Below, piece after piece: positions 37,105 through 47,560 of a stretch of DNA of 64,000 nt. The notes beneath the pieces are model-generated. The model worked only from the letters and a program-made list of their open reading frames with translations, was not told where the DNA came from and did no database searches. Source of the DNA: JAXMCI01 sp046349435 (GTDB lineage: Bacteria; Pseudomonadota; Alphaproteobacteria; Dongiales; Dongiaceae); NCBI GenBank assembly GCA_046349435.1, contig JAXMCI010000021.1, positions 62,001 through 126,000 of the forward strand, read 5' to 3'. How positions within the stretch are numbered: the stretch's first letter is position 1; the number at the start of each line of letters is the position of its first letter. A program made the translations under genes and the position numbers.

Positions 37105-38343
37105 ATGAGCAGGCCGCGCCCGGGGATCGGCCGCCGGCTCCTGCGGGCGCTCGGCGGCATCCTCGTCATCCTCGCCATCACCTTCGCCGCGCTCGAGGTC
37201 GGGCTCAGGCTGTTTCCGCAGGCGATCCCGCTGGCCTGGCTCGAGCGCTTCGGCGACGGCGTGCGGACGGAGGTCGCCAACCGGCTCGGCCTGCCCAACG
37301 CCGACATCGTCTACCTGCTGGCGCGCCAGGACGGCGGCCCGCCGCTGCGGATGTACAAGCCGAACGCCGAGGTCAGCCTGCCGACGCGCAGCGACGGCGG
37401 CCCGGCCGCCGTGCGGCTCGACCGCAACGGCTTCTGCAACCCCGACGACGCGATCAACGCGCTGGCCAAGGTCGACCTCGTCGCGATCGGCGACTCCTTC
37501 ACCTTCTGCACCAAGCTCGCCGCCGCCGACACCTGGCCGGCCCGGCTGGGCGCGGCCAGCCACCGCACGGTGCTCAATCTCGGCGTGCCGGGCGTCGGGA
37601 TCGACGAGTATCTCGAGGTGCTGCGGGTCTTCGGCCTGCCCCGCCATCCGGCCGTGGTGATCCTCAACATCTACGAGGGCAACGACCTGCGCGATGCCGT
37701 GCGCTATCGCGACTTCGTCGCCGAGCACCGGTCCGGGGCGCCCGAGAAGGCCAGCCGGCGCAGCCTGGTGAGCGGCTGGCTCGGCCGCAACAGCTACGCC
37801 TGGAACCTGATCGTCTCCGGCATCGATGCGGCGTCGGGAGAGATCCGCCGCCGGCGCAACCCGAAGGGCGAGATCGACTTCCACTACGACCTCGCGCTGG
37901 CCGACCGCACCATCGCCTTCAACGTCGAGAACGGCGATCTCGACGAGGTCCGCAGCGCCCGGGGGGTTGCCGCCGGCAAGCTCGACCCGGCCTGGCTTGA
38001 CCCCGGCCTGGAGCGCTTCGCGGCCCAGGCGCGGCAGAGCGGCTTCGTCCCGCTGGTCACCTATGCACCCGCCGCCTACACGGCCTATGACCGCTTCGTG
38101 AAGTTCAGCGACCCCGAGCTGGCCCCGCTGATGGCCGCCTACAGCCGGCGGCTGCGCGATCATCTGCGCGAGGCCTGCCAGCGGCTCGGGCTCAGGTTTG
38201 TCGACCTGACGCCGGCGCTCCAGGCCGCCGCCGCGACCAGCCGCGAGCCGCTCTACGGATACGCCAACCTGCATTTCACGCCGGCGGGCACGGCGGTCGT
38301 CGCGGCCACGCTCGCGCCGGTGGTCGAGGAGCTGTTCCGATGA
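37105..38343 (+). CDS. membrane-anchored SGNH hydrolase-like protein
   Basis: A 412-residue protein with an N-terminal helix (LGGILVILAITFAALEVGL) and a periplasmic SGNH domain. Block I is VAIGDSFTFCTK with Ser131. The final block reads YANLHFTPAG, with His390 but Ala in place of the usual Asp three residues before it. This is the mirror image of its paralogue at 32852-34117, which has the Asp but lacks the block I Asp. A GGAGG ribosome-binding site precedes ATG 37105. About 243 bases upstream have no gene and no clear feature. It is probably a glycan O-acyl transferase or esterase. Confidence 0.78.
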   Translation: MSRPRPGIGRRLLRALGGILVILAITFAALEVGLRLFPQAIPLAWLERFGDGVRTEVANRLGLPNADIVYLLARQDGGPPLRMYKPNAEVSLPTRSDGGPAAVRLDRNGFCNPDDAINALAKVDLVAIGDSFTFCTKLAAADTWPARLGAASHRTVLNLGVPGVGIDEYLEVLRVFGLPRHPAVVILNIYEGNDLRDAVRYRDFVAEHRSGAPEKASRRSLVSGWLGRNSYAWNLIVSGIDAASGEIRRRRNPKGEIDFHYDLALADRTIAFNVENGDLDEVRSARGVAAGKLDPAWLDPGLERFAAQARQSGFVPLVTYAPAAYTAYDRFVKFSDPELAPLMAAYSRRLRDHLREACQRLGLRFVDLTPALQAAAATSREPLYGYANLHFTPAGTAVVAATLAPVVEELFR

Positions 38344-38380
38344 CGCCGCACCGGCGGGCGCGGCGGGAGACGAGGGACCG

Positions 38381-39505
38381 ATGAAGAAGCGTGAGATCCT
38401 GCTCGCAACCGTCACCACGCTCGTCACCGTGCTGGTGGCGGTGGTCGGGCTGCTGGCGCTCGACGCCGTGCTGCACCTGAAGAACCCCGCGACCAGCTAT
38501 GCCGCCCGCTTCTACGCGACGCTGTTTCCGCATCGCGTGGCCGGGGAGACGCGGTGGCCGATCCTGACCGACGGCCGGCAGATCGAGCCCTATGTCGAGC
38601 TCTTCAAGGAGAACGGCGTCGGCCTCGGCAACTCGCCCTATCGCGAGCTGAGGACCAAGCAGGGGTCGATCAACCAGGTGGTCGACGGCTGCCTGGAGAT
38701 GAAGCCGAACCTGCGCAAGACGCTCTCCTTCATGCGGTCGGAGCTGTACAACAACTTCGACCCGCTCAACTATTTTTACGACACCGACCGCAAGCTGCCG
38801 GCGGAGCTGCAGGCCTTTCTCGACCGCTACACCTTCCGCAAGGTCCACCTGACGACCGACGCCAACGGCTATCGGATCACCGTCCCGAAGGTCGAATCGC
38901 CCGACAAGATCCTCATCATGGGCGACAGCATGGCGATGAGCGCGATGGTCGAAGACGACGAGACCCTCGCCTCCCAGCTCCAGGCGCGCGACCCCAAGCA
39001 CCAGTACATCAGCATCGGCGTCGGCGGCGCCTCGGCGGAGGACGTGGTCTGCGCCCTGGAGCGCGCCGTCAAGCGCTATCCCGGGCAGATCCGCGGCATC
39101 ATCTACCCGTACAGCGAAGGCGACCTGCACGCCAACCACCCGCTGGGCGCGCCCGAGCGGCTGATCCCCCGCCTGGCGAAGATCAAGGAGGAGGCCGGGA
39201 TCCAGGACTTCACCATCATCGCGATGACCTACATCTACAACTCGATGCCGGAGCTGACGCGCATTCCCGGCACCCGGGGCTACGACTTCCCGCGCAACAC
39301 CGAGGAGAAGGCGCGCCTGCTGAAGCTCGCCCGCGAGGCGGGGTTCCGCACCTTCGACTTCATCGACGTCACGCTGGAAGAGCAGAAGGCGAGCGGCTCC
39401 GCGTACGCGCCCTTCGCCTTCTTCATCGACATCTCGCACCTCTCGCGCGAGGGGATCCGCCGGCTGGTGGACCTGCTGACCTCGCCGACCAGCAGTGCGA
39501 GCTGA
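38381..39505 (+). CDS. membrane-anchored SGNH hydrolase-like protein, tandem copy A
   Basis: A 374-residue protein with one N-terminal helix (ATVTTLVTVLVAVVGLLAL) and a long family-specific region (NGVGLGNSPYRELRTK, KPNLRKTLSFMRSELYN, FRKVHLTTDANGYRIT). The SGNH core is ILIMGDSMAMSAM with Ser183, IGVGGASAEDV, and DISHLS with Asp350 and His353. All catalytic positions are intact. It is highly similar over its whole length to the protein encoded at 40413-41534, so this is a tandem duplication with the oxygenase-like gene in between. A periplasmic role in acyl transfer or removal on glycan is inferred. Confidence 0.8.
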   Translation: MKKREILLATVTTLVTVLVAVVGLLALDAVLHLKNPATSYAARFYATLFPHRVAGETRWPILTDGRQIEPYVELFKENGVGLGNSPYRELRTKQGSINQVVDGCLEMKPNLRKTLSFMRSELYNNFDPLNYFYDTDRKLPAELQAFLDRYTFRKVHLTTDANGYRITVPKVESPDKILIMGDSMAMSAMVEDDETLASQLQARDPKHQYISIGVGGASAEDVVCALERAVKRYPGQIRGIIYPYSEGDLHANHPLGAPERLIPRLAKIKEEAGIQDFTIIAMTYIYNSMPELTRIPGTRGYDFPRNTEEKARLLKLAREAGFRTFDFIDVTLEEQKASGSAYAPFAFFIDISHLSREGIRRLVDLLTSPTSSAS

Positions 39506-39545
39506 CGGCGCTCCGCCGGCCGCTCGCCATCACCCAGGACGGTCC

Positions 39546-40298
39546 ATGTTCGACTTCAGCAATCTCCGGATGCGCTACGAGCCATTCCCGATCGGGCTGG
39601 CCAGGCCGCTGATCGAGGACAGCTTCTATCGCGATCTCGTGCGCACCTATCCCGAGCCCGGCATGTTCGCCTATTTCCCGAAGGTCGGGCACAAATACGC
39701 GCTCTCCGAGAAGAACAACCGCGACAAGTATCTCGGGTTCATCCAGGGCACGCCCTGCTGGCGCGAGCTCCACGGCTGGGTGAAGACGGACGGGTTCATC
39801 GTCGCCGTCATGGATGCGCTGCGCGAGCGCCATGTCGACCTCGGCTATCACGGCCGCACGCCGTTCGCCAAGCGGGTGAGCAAGGCGGCGCGCAACCTGC
39901 GCCGCGGCGCGGTGCGCTGGCAGGCCGCCGGCCTCAGCGCGCGCTTCGAGTTCTCCATGCTGCCGGCCGACGGCGGCTGCGTCGTCCCTCACACCGACAC
40001 CCCCGGCAAGGTCGTCACCCTGGTGATCTCGATGGCCGGGGTCGAGGAGTGGGATGCCGCCTTCGGCGGCGGCACCGACGTGAACCGCCACCGCGACCCG
40101 GCGCTGAGCTTCAACCACCTCAACCGGCGCGCCGAGTTCGAGGAGATGGAGATCCTCGAGACCTTCGAGTTCAGTCCCAACCAGGCGGTGGTCTTCGTCA
40201 AGACCTTCAACTCCTGGCACTCGGTGCGCCCGATGTCCGGCGCCGGCTCGAAGGCGATGCGGCGCACGCTGACGATCAATATCGAGGAAGCGCTCTGA
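39546..40298 (+). CDS. 2OG-Fe(II) oxygenase-like protein between duplicated SGNH genes
   Basis: A 250-residue soluble protein. His149 and Asp151 in GCVVPHTDTPGKVV, His225 in FNSWHSVRPM and Arg239/Arg240 form the expected facial triad and 2-oxoglutarate anchor. The N-terminus RMRYEPFPIGLARPLIED resembles the other oxygenase-like protein in the island. I chose ATG 39546 over a longer frame because it begins the similarity. It sits 40 bases after SGNH copy A and 114 bases before copy B, so the repeating unit may be SGNH plus oxygenase. The substrate is unknown. Confidence 0.66.
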   Translation: MFDFSNLRMRYEPFPIGLARPLIEDSFYRDLVRTYPEPGMFAYFPKVGHKYALSEKNNRDKYLGFIQGTPCWRELHGWVKTDGFIVAVMDALRERHVDLGYHGRTPFAKRVSKAARNLRRGAVRWQAAGLSARFEFSMLPADGGCVVPHTDTPGKVVTLVISMAGVEEWDAAFGGGTDVNRHRDPALSFNHLNRRAEFEEMEILETFEFSPNQAVVFVKTFNSWHSVRPMSGAGSKAMRRTLTINIEEAL

Positions 40299-40412
40299 TC
40301 CGCGGCCGGCCGGCCGCGCCGCTCTGCGGCGAGGCCTGCCGACCACCGCCGGCGGGGCTGGCGGGTCACCGGGCAGGCGGAGCGAAACCTCCAGGCACGG
40401 GGGAAGACCCGA

Positions 40413-41534
40413 ATGAAGAGCCGTCAGGTCCTGCTCGCCGCCATCACCATGGCGATCACCGTGCTGCTCGCGGTGGTGTCGCTGGTGGCGATCGACGCGC
40501 TGATCCATCTCAGGCATCCGGGGGCGAGCCTGGCCAGCCGTACCTACGCCGCCCTCCTGCCGCAACGCACCGGCGAGCCGGACTGGCCGGTGCTGACCGA
40601 TATCCGCCAGCTCGAGCCCTATGTCCCTGCCATGCAGGCCAACGGGGTCGGGCTCGGCAACTCGCCCTTCCGCGAGCTCAAGACCGACAGGGCGGCGATG
40701 AACCACGTCGTCGACGGCTGCCAGCAGATCAAGCCGAACCTGCGCAAGACGCTGTCCTACATGCGCTCCGAGCTGTTCAACACCTTCGATCCGCTGAACT
40801 ACTTCCACGACAGCGACGCCAGCCTGCCGCCGGACCTGCAGGCGTTCCTCGACCGCTACAGCTTCCGGAAGGTGCATCTGACGACCGACGCCAACGGCTA
40901 TCGCATCACCCTCCCGGCGGTGGAGTCGCCCGACAAGATCCTCGTCATGGGCGACAGCCTGGGCATGAGCGCGATGGTCGACGACGACGAGACGCTTGCC
41001 TCCCAGCTGCAGGCCGCAGACCCGAAGCACCAGTACGTCAACATCGGGGTCGGCGGCGCCGAGGCCGAGGACATCGTCTGCAACCTCGAGCGTGCGCTGA
41101 AGCGCTACCCCGGGCAGGTCCGCGGCGTGATCTATCCGTTCTGCGAGAACGACCTGCACGTCCATCACCCGCTGGGCACGCCCGAGCGCATGATCGAGCG
41201 CCTCGCCAGGATCAAGGCGGACTACGGAATCAAGGATTTCGCGGTCATCTACATGCCCTACATCTACAATGCCGTGCCAGAGCTCACCCGGGTCCCTGGC
41301 ACCCAGGGCTACGAGTGGCCGCGCTTCCATGCGGAGCGGGCGCGCTTGCTCGCCCTGGCGGCCGCAGCCGGGTTCCGGCATCTCGACTACGCGACGATCG
41401 CCCTCGCGGAGCAGAAGGCGACCGGCTCGCAATATGCCGCGCTCGCCCTCTTCATCGACCATGCCCACCTGTCCCGCGAAGGCATCAGGCGGCTGGTGCA
41501 ATGGCTGAACGCGCCGGCGGCGGGCGCCGGCTGA
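40413..41534 (+). CDS. membrane-anchored SGNH hydrolase-like protein, tandem copy B
   Basis: A 373-residue paralogue of the protein encoded at 38381-39505. They share NGVGLGNSPFRELKTD, KPNLRKTLSYMRSELFN, FRKVHLTTDANGYRIT and LSREGIRRLV with only conservative changes. Catalytic positions are Ser182 in ILVMGDSLGMSAM and Asp349/His352 in DHAHLS. An N-terminal helix (AITMAITVLLAVVSLVAI) anchors it. Strong conservation of every motif in both copies argues that each is functional. Differences concentrate in loops, which could give different acyl or acceptor preference. Confidence 0.8.
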   Translation: MKSRQVLLAAITMAITVLLAVVSLVAIDALIHLRHPGASLASRTYAALLPQRTGEPDWPVLTDIRQLEPYVPAMQANGVGLGNSPFRELKTDRAAMNHVVDGCQQIKPNLRKTLSYMRSELFNTFDPLNYFHDSDASLPPDLQAFLDRYSFRKVHLTTDANGYRITLPAVESPDKILVMGDSLGMSAMVDDDETLASQLQAADPKHQYVNIGVGGAEAEDIVCNLERALKRYPGQVRGVIYPFCENDLHVHHPLGTPERMIERLARIKADYGIKDFAVIYMPYIYNAVPELTRVPGTQGYEWPRFHAERARLLALAAAAGFRHLDYATIALAEQKATGSQYAALALFIDHAHLSREGIRRLVQWLNAPAAGAG

Positions 41535-41561
41535 GCGGAGCGCGGCCCCGCGACGCCGCGC

Positions 41562-42680
41562 TCAGGGGCTGGCCTGAGCCGATTGGCCCGAGCCGACCAC
41601 CGACAGCATCCGGCGGGCGATGATCTCGTTGCCCGTGCCGTTGGCGTGCACGGTGTCGATGAACAGGGGCTGGTCGTTGTCGAACGCCCTGGTCAGGTCG
41701 TGCGCCCAGGGCAGATCGGCCATCCGCTTCTGGATCAGCGGGTACACGGCCTCGAACTCCTTCTTGTGCGCGTCGAAGTGCCGGGTCTTGGCGTCGACCT
41801 CGGCGCTCAGGTAGTCGATCCGGGGATTGCCGAGGAAGGCGACCGGCTGCAGGAAGGCGGCGAAGCTGCCGCCCCGGCCGACGACCAGGTCGTGGGCGAT
41901 CTGCCAGGCGAGGATGACGCCGTCGGCGACCATCTGCGCCCGCACCGGATCGGTGCTGCAGGTGAAGGGCAGGCGGCCGGTACTGGCGCCGATGAAACGA
42001 GACAGGGCGTCGTAGACCGGCCGGACCATCACGTCGAAGAGCTGGCCGCGATCCTTGCGGAACAGCGTCTCGCGCATGCCGTTCTCCTCGGTCGTGCCGT
42101 CCCAGGAGGTCGAGCGCTGCGGGTCGCACATCGCGATCACGTCGTTGAAGCCGTCGTAGAACAGCACGGTCTTGGGCATGGTCCCGGCGTGGATCAGGTT
42201 GATCAGCAGGTTCAGGCTCTGCCGCGGGTTCCAGCCGATCTCGGCATAGTTGGTCACCTTGTAGGCCGGGGCGAGGCGCTCGAAGGCGGCCGGAATGGTC
42301 TGCGCGTCGGCGACCCCCATGCCCCAGAGCGCCGAGCCGCCGAACATTCCGAGCTCGATCCCGGTGCGGTTCCCGCCATGCCGACGGATGCCGCTGGCGT
42401 CGACCGTCGTCACCTTGCCCTTGAGCTCGGTGCCTCGCCATTCGATGAACGACGCATATTGCCGCCTGTTCTGCTTCAGCTCGCGCCAGATCTGCTTCGC
42501 CTCCTCGTGGTCGCTATAGGCCGGCAGCATCGCCCGCACGCGTTCGGCGCGGTCGAGCTGCGACCCCGCCTGCTGCCAGTCGTGCCAGGCGGCGGCGACG
42601 ACGATGATCGCCATCCAGCCGGCGAAGATCACCGCGAGGTTGATGAGAACGATCTTGAGCACGTGCACGCCCGACCCCAC
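41562..42680 (-). CDS. membrane-anchored SGNH-like protein with GGS in block I
   Basis: A 372-residue protein (counted from GTG 42680; nearby GTG codons at 42668 and 42662 are alternatives) with an N-terminal helix (IVLINLAVIFAGWMAIIVV). Block I reads MFGGSALWGMG with Ser116 and Gly in place of the usual Asp. It also has YDGFNDVIA and the last block DTVHANGTGNE with Asp342 and His345. It converges on copy B and follows the sulfotransferase gene on the minus strand. It resembles the other island SGNH proteins in layout but is a separate lineage. Esterase or acyltransferase activity is inferred only. Confidence 0.72.
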   Translation of the reverse strand: MGSGVHVLKIVLINLAVIFAGWMAIIVVAAAWHDWQQAGSQLDRAERVRAMLPAYSDHEEAKQIWRELKQNRRQYASFIEWRGTELKGKVTTVDASGIRRHGGNRTGIELGMFGGSALWGMGVADAQTIPAAFERLAPAYKVTNYAEIGWNPRQSLNLLINLIHAGTMPKTVLFYDGFNDVIAMCDPQRSTSWDGTTEENGMRETLFRKDRGQLFDVMVRPVYDALSRFIGASTGRLPFTCSTDPVRAQMVADGVILAWQIAHDLVVGRGGSFAAFLQPVAFLGNPRIDYLSAEVDAKTRHFDAHKKEFEAVYPLIQKRMADLPWAHDLTRAFDNDQPLFIDTVHANGTGNEIIARRMLSVVGSGQSAQASP

Positions 42681-42713
42681 CCGTTTGCTGGCTGCCGGCT
42701 TGTCGTCCCGGTT

Positions 42714-43637
42714 TCAGCCGTTGCTGACGGCCAGAGCCGAGGTCGTCCTGGCTTCCGGCCCCTGCGCCGCATAGCCGAACGCCGGGTCCAACGTCGTCGC
42801 CACCAGGCGGTCGAGCTCGGCGGCCTGCTCGGCAGTCACGTACTGCCGGTAGCCGCTGACCTCTCCCCGCCGCACCTTGAAGCTCTCAGGATTGCCGCCT
42901 TCGCCGCCGAGCTTGCGCGAGTTGAAGAAGCCGCTGCGCTCCTTCTCGCGCAGGCTCTCGAAGGAGGCGAAGCGCACCGCCGCCGCGATCTGCCCCTCGT
43001 CCAGCGACAGCGAGAGGAACGAGGCGATGCGGGCGAGCTCCGCCTCGGGGCGGGCCTTCAGGTCCTCGTAGCGCACCACCAGCTTCTGCCGGATCGCCGG
43101 CATCTCGGCCAGCCAGCTGTTGAAATGCCGGATGACGCGCGGCACACCGTAGCGCGGATCGGCGACGAAGCTGGCGAGCGGCAGGCTGCGGACCGAGAGA
43201 TCGAACCCCTTATGGCCCAGCGCGCGGTCGGTCGCCCGGTGCCGGACCTGGAAATAGAACGAGATCGCCACGTCGCGCGGGTCGCGGATCAGGAAGACGA
43301 CCTTCTGGCGCTCCGGCGCGAGGCCGAAGTCGCGCCGCGGGTTGTCGCGGTCGAAGTGCGTGTCGCGCACGAAGTGCATACGGGGGATCTCGGCGGCGAG
43401 CCGCTGGAAGTTGTCGTAGCCGATCAGCTCCTCGGGCGGCACGCCGTAGCGCAGGTGATAGAGGTGGGAGATCATCACCCGCAGCCAGGTGCGCCCGCTC
43501 TTGGTGTGCGACACCACGAGCACGTCGGCGCCGCGGAACATCATCTCCTGCTTGCGCCACCACCGCGCCTCGGCCCGGCGCTTCGTCCACCAGCTGGTCA
43601 GGACCGACATCGGATGAACGCGGCTCCTCGGGGCCAT
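42714..43637 (-). CDS. PAPS-dependent sulfotransferase
   Basis: A 307-residue cytoplasmic sulfotransferase. The 5'-phosphosulfate loop is HTKSGRTWLR (about 44-53), the 3'-phosphate contact is FLIRDPRDVAISFYFQ, and VVRYEDLKARPEAELARIASF is the conserved helix region; the C-terminal RRGEVSGYRQY closes the PAPS site. It transfers sulfate from PAPS to a hydroxyl or amine, here probably of a glycan. It is divergent from the second sulfotransferase gene across 121 bases and upstream of the minus-strand SGNH gene, so those two may form a transcript. Confidence 0.88.
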   Translation of the reverse strand: MAPRSRVHPMSVLTSWWTKRRAEARWWRKQEMMFRGADVLVVSHTKSGRTWLRVMISHLYHLRYGVPPEELIGYDNFQRLAAEIPRMHFVRDTHFDRDNPRRDFGLAPERQKVVFLIRDPRDVAISFYFQVRHRATDRALGHKGFDLSVRSLPLASFVADPRYGVPRVIRHFNSWLAEMPAIRQKLVVRYEDLKARPEAELARIASFLSLSLDEGQIAAAVRFASFESLREKERSGFFNSRKLGGEGGNPESFKVRRGEVSGYRQYVTAEQAAELDRLVATTLDPAFGYAAQGPEARTTSALAVSNG

Positions 43638-43696
43638 GGCCCACCTCGCCCTTCAATAGCGCCGGCCCGCGGGCAAGGCAAGCTGGGGCTGGCGGC

Positions 43697-43725
43697 TTGT
43701 AAAGTCCGCCGCGGCCGAGCATAAA
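43697..43725 (+). promoter_or_regulatory. candidate promoter of the second sulfotransferase gene
   Basis: TTGTAA (43697-43702) and CATAAA (43720-43725) are 17 bases apart, 33 bases before the GTG start. This is the most AT-rich patch between the two divergent sulfotransferase genes. Confidence 0.45.
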
Positions 43726-43758
43726 TGCGGCGGGGCGCAAGAGGTCAGGGGAAGGGAC

Positions 43759-44574
43759 GTGCAGCCGACCGTGGTGCTGATCGCCGGCTCCCCGCATGGC
43801 GGGACGACGATCACCAACCTTCTGCTCGGCCAGCATCCGGAGGTCTTTCCCGCCGGGGAGATGACCAACTTTCCCGACGGCCGCCAGTTCACGCCGGAGC
43901 GGATGTGCTCCTGCGGCAGCCTGTCCCTCGAATGCCCGTTCTGGCACCGCGTCCGGACCGCCTATGCCGGCACCGAGGGGCAGCCCCCGGCCCGCCGGCA
44001 GGCCGCCCTCTACGAGATCATCGCCCGGGAGTCCGGCCGCCGCGTGGTGGTCGACGTGACGCACAAGGCGGAGCGCGCCTTCGCGCTCGCCGCCAATGCC
44101 GAGCTCGACCTCAGGGTCATCCACCTGACCCGCGACGGCTGGGCGGTGGTCAGCTCGCGCATCAAGTGGGACTACCGGTACAAGGTGCTGACCGGCTTCG
44201 GCTGGGAGCATCTCACCCGGATCGGCAGCACCGCGCGGCGCTGGCGGGAGCGTGAGCGGCACTATGAGCGCCTCGAGCGCCAGCTCGGGCCGCGGGCGAT
44301 CCGGGTCGGCTACGAGGCGCTCTGCGGCCAGAGCGCGACGGAGCTGGGGCGCGTCGGCGCGCTGATCGGCGTCGACTTCGCCGGCGTCTCGGCCCGGCTG
44401 CTGGCCGGCGAGCCGCTGGAGCCCGCACCGCACCTGCTCCGCGGCAACTCCCACGTCATCGGCCGCGACCCCGTCACGCTGCGCCGGGACACCGGCGGGC
44501 CGCAGCGGTCGCTGCTGGAAAGCTGCGCCTTCCACCTGTTCTCGAGGGTTCGGCCGTTGCGGCTGCTGCAATGA
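43759..44574 (+). CDS. sulfotransferase family protein, second type
   Basis: A 271-residue protein with a P-loop-like phosphosulfate motif near its start, LIAGSPHGGTTITNLLLG, followed by HPEVFPAGEMTNF, the pattern of bacterial Sulfotransfer_3-type enzymes. LRVIHLTRDGWAVVSSRI supplies the 3'-phosphate contact and VGYEALCGQSATELGRVG the later helix. A Cys-containing insert, MCSCGSLSLECPFW (about 49-62), is typical of this subgroup. The start is a GTG at 43759. It differs clearly from the divergent neighbour, so two different sulfation reactions are possible. It ends 89 bases before purQ. Confidence 0.83.
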   Translation: MQPTVVLIAGSPHGGTTITNLLLGQHPEVFPAGEMTNFPDGRQFTPERMCSCGSLSLECPFWHRVRTAYAGTEGQPPARRQAALYEIIARESGRRVVVDVTHKAERAFALAANAELDLRVIHLTRDGWAVVSSRIKWDYRYKVLTGFGWEHLTRIGSTARRWRERERHYERLERQLGPRAIRVGYEALCGQSATELGRVGALIGVDFAGVSARLLAGEPLEPAPHLLRGNSHVIGRDPVTLRRDTGGPQRSLLESCAFHLFSRVRPLRLLQ

Positions 44575-44597
44575 GCCGGCGGACGGCGCGATGGCGA

Positions 44598-44627
44598 TTG
44601 CCGCTGCGGCGGCCGGTCCGCTATAGA
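44598..44627 (+). promoter_or_regulatory. candidate promoter of purQL
   Basis: TTGCCG (44598-44603) and TATAGA (44622-44627) are 18 bases apart, 36 bases before the purQ start. It would give purQL independent expression after separation from purCS. Confidence 0.6.
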
Positions 44628-44663
44628 CAGCCGCGATCCCTCTGATCGCCGAGGACGCCGCCC

Positions 44664-45346
44664 TTGCAGGCCGCCATCATCGTCTTCCCCGGCTCCAACC
44701 GCGAGCAGGACGTGCGCGACGCGCTGCTGGCCAGCACCGGGCGGGCGCCGCTCATGGCCTGGCACGGCGACGCCGAGCTGCCCAAGGCCGACCTCATCGT
44801 CGTGCCGGGCGGCTTCTCCTACGGCGACTACCTGCGCTGCGGCGCGATCGCCGCCCACTCGCCGGCGATGCGGGCAGTGCGCGAGCGCGCCGCCAAGGGC
44901 GTCCCGGTGCTCGGCATCTGCAACGGCTTCCAGATCCTGACCGAGGCCGGGCTGCTGCCCGGCGCGCTGCTGCGCAACGCCAGCCTGACCTTCGTCTGCC
45001 GCAATGTCGGGCTCCGCGTCGAATCGAGCCAGAGCCTGTTCACCGCCGGCTACAGCCAGGGCCAGCGGCTCAGCATCCCGGTCGCCCACCACGACGGCAA
45101 CTACTTCGCCGACCCGGCGACGCTCGACCGGCTGGAGGAGCGCGGCCAGATCGCCTTCCGCTACTGCCCGCTCCCCGGCGAGGCGGGCTCGGGCAATCCC
45201 AACGGCTCGGCCCGCGACATCGCGGGGATCTTCAACGACGGCAAGACGGTGCTGGGGCTGATGCCGCATCCGGAGAACGCGATCGATCCGCAGCAGGGCT
45301 CGACCGACGGGAAGGCGCTGTTCGACGGCCTCGTGCGGGCCCTGTC

Positions 45347-45350
<4 letters not shown>
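44664..45350 (+). CDS. purQ: phosphoribosylformylglycinamidine synthase subunit PurQ
   Basis: A 228-residue class I glutamine amidotransferase that supplies ammonia to PurL. The catalytic Cys is in [19 protein letters not shown], and the His-Glu pair is in [11 protein letters not shown] near the C-terminus. The oxyanion and substrate region [16 protein letters not shown] is intact. The start appears to be TTG at 44664, which gives the family-like [15 protein letters not shown]; no in-frame ATG is available upstream. Its stop overlaps the purL start. Confidence 0.94.

Positions 45351-47556
<2,206 letters not shown>

Positions 47557-47560
<4 letters not shown>

Noticed and set aside
36854..37108. 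An 84-codon plus-strand frame between the GT29-like and SGNH genes
   Set aside because: Arg/Pro-rich, no ribosome-binding site, and no feature beyond GC bias.
28960..44663. The island as an integrative element or prophage
   Set aside because: I found no integrase, transposase, attachment-site-like direct repeats or tRNA at either border, so only the content and position suggest insertion.
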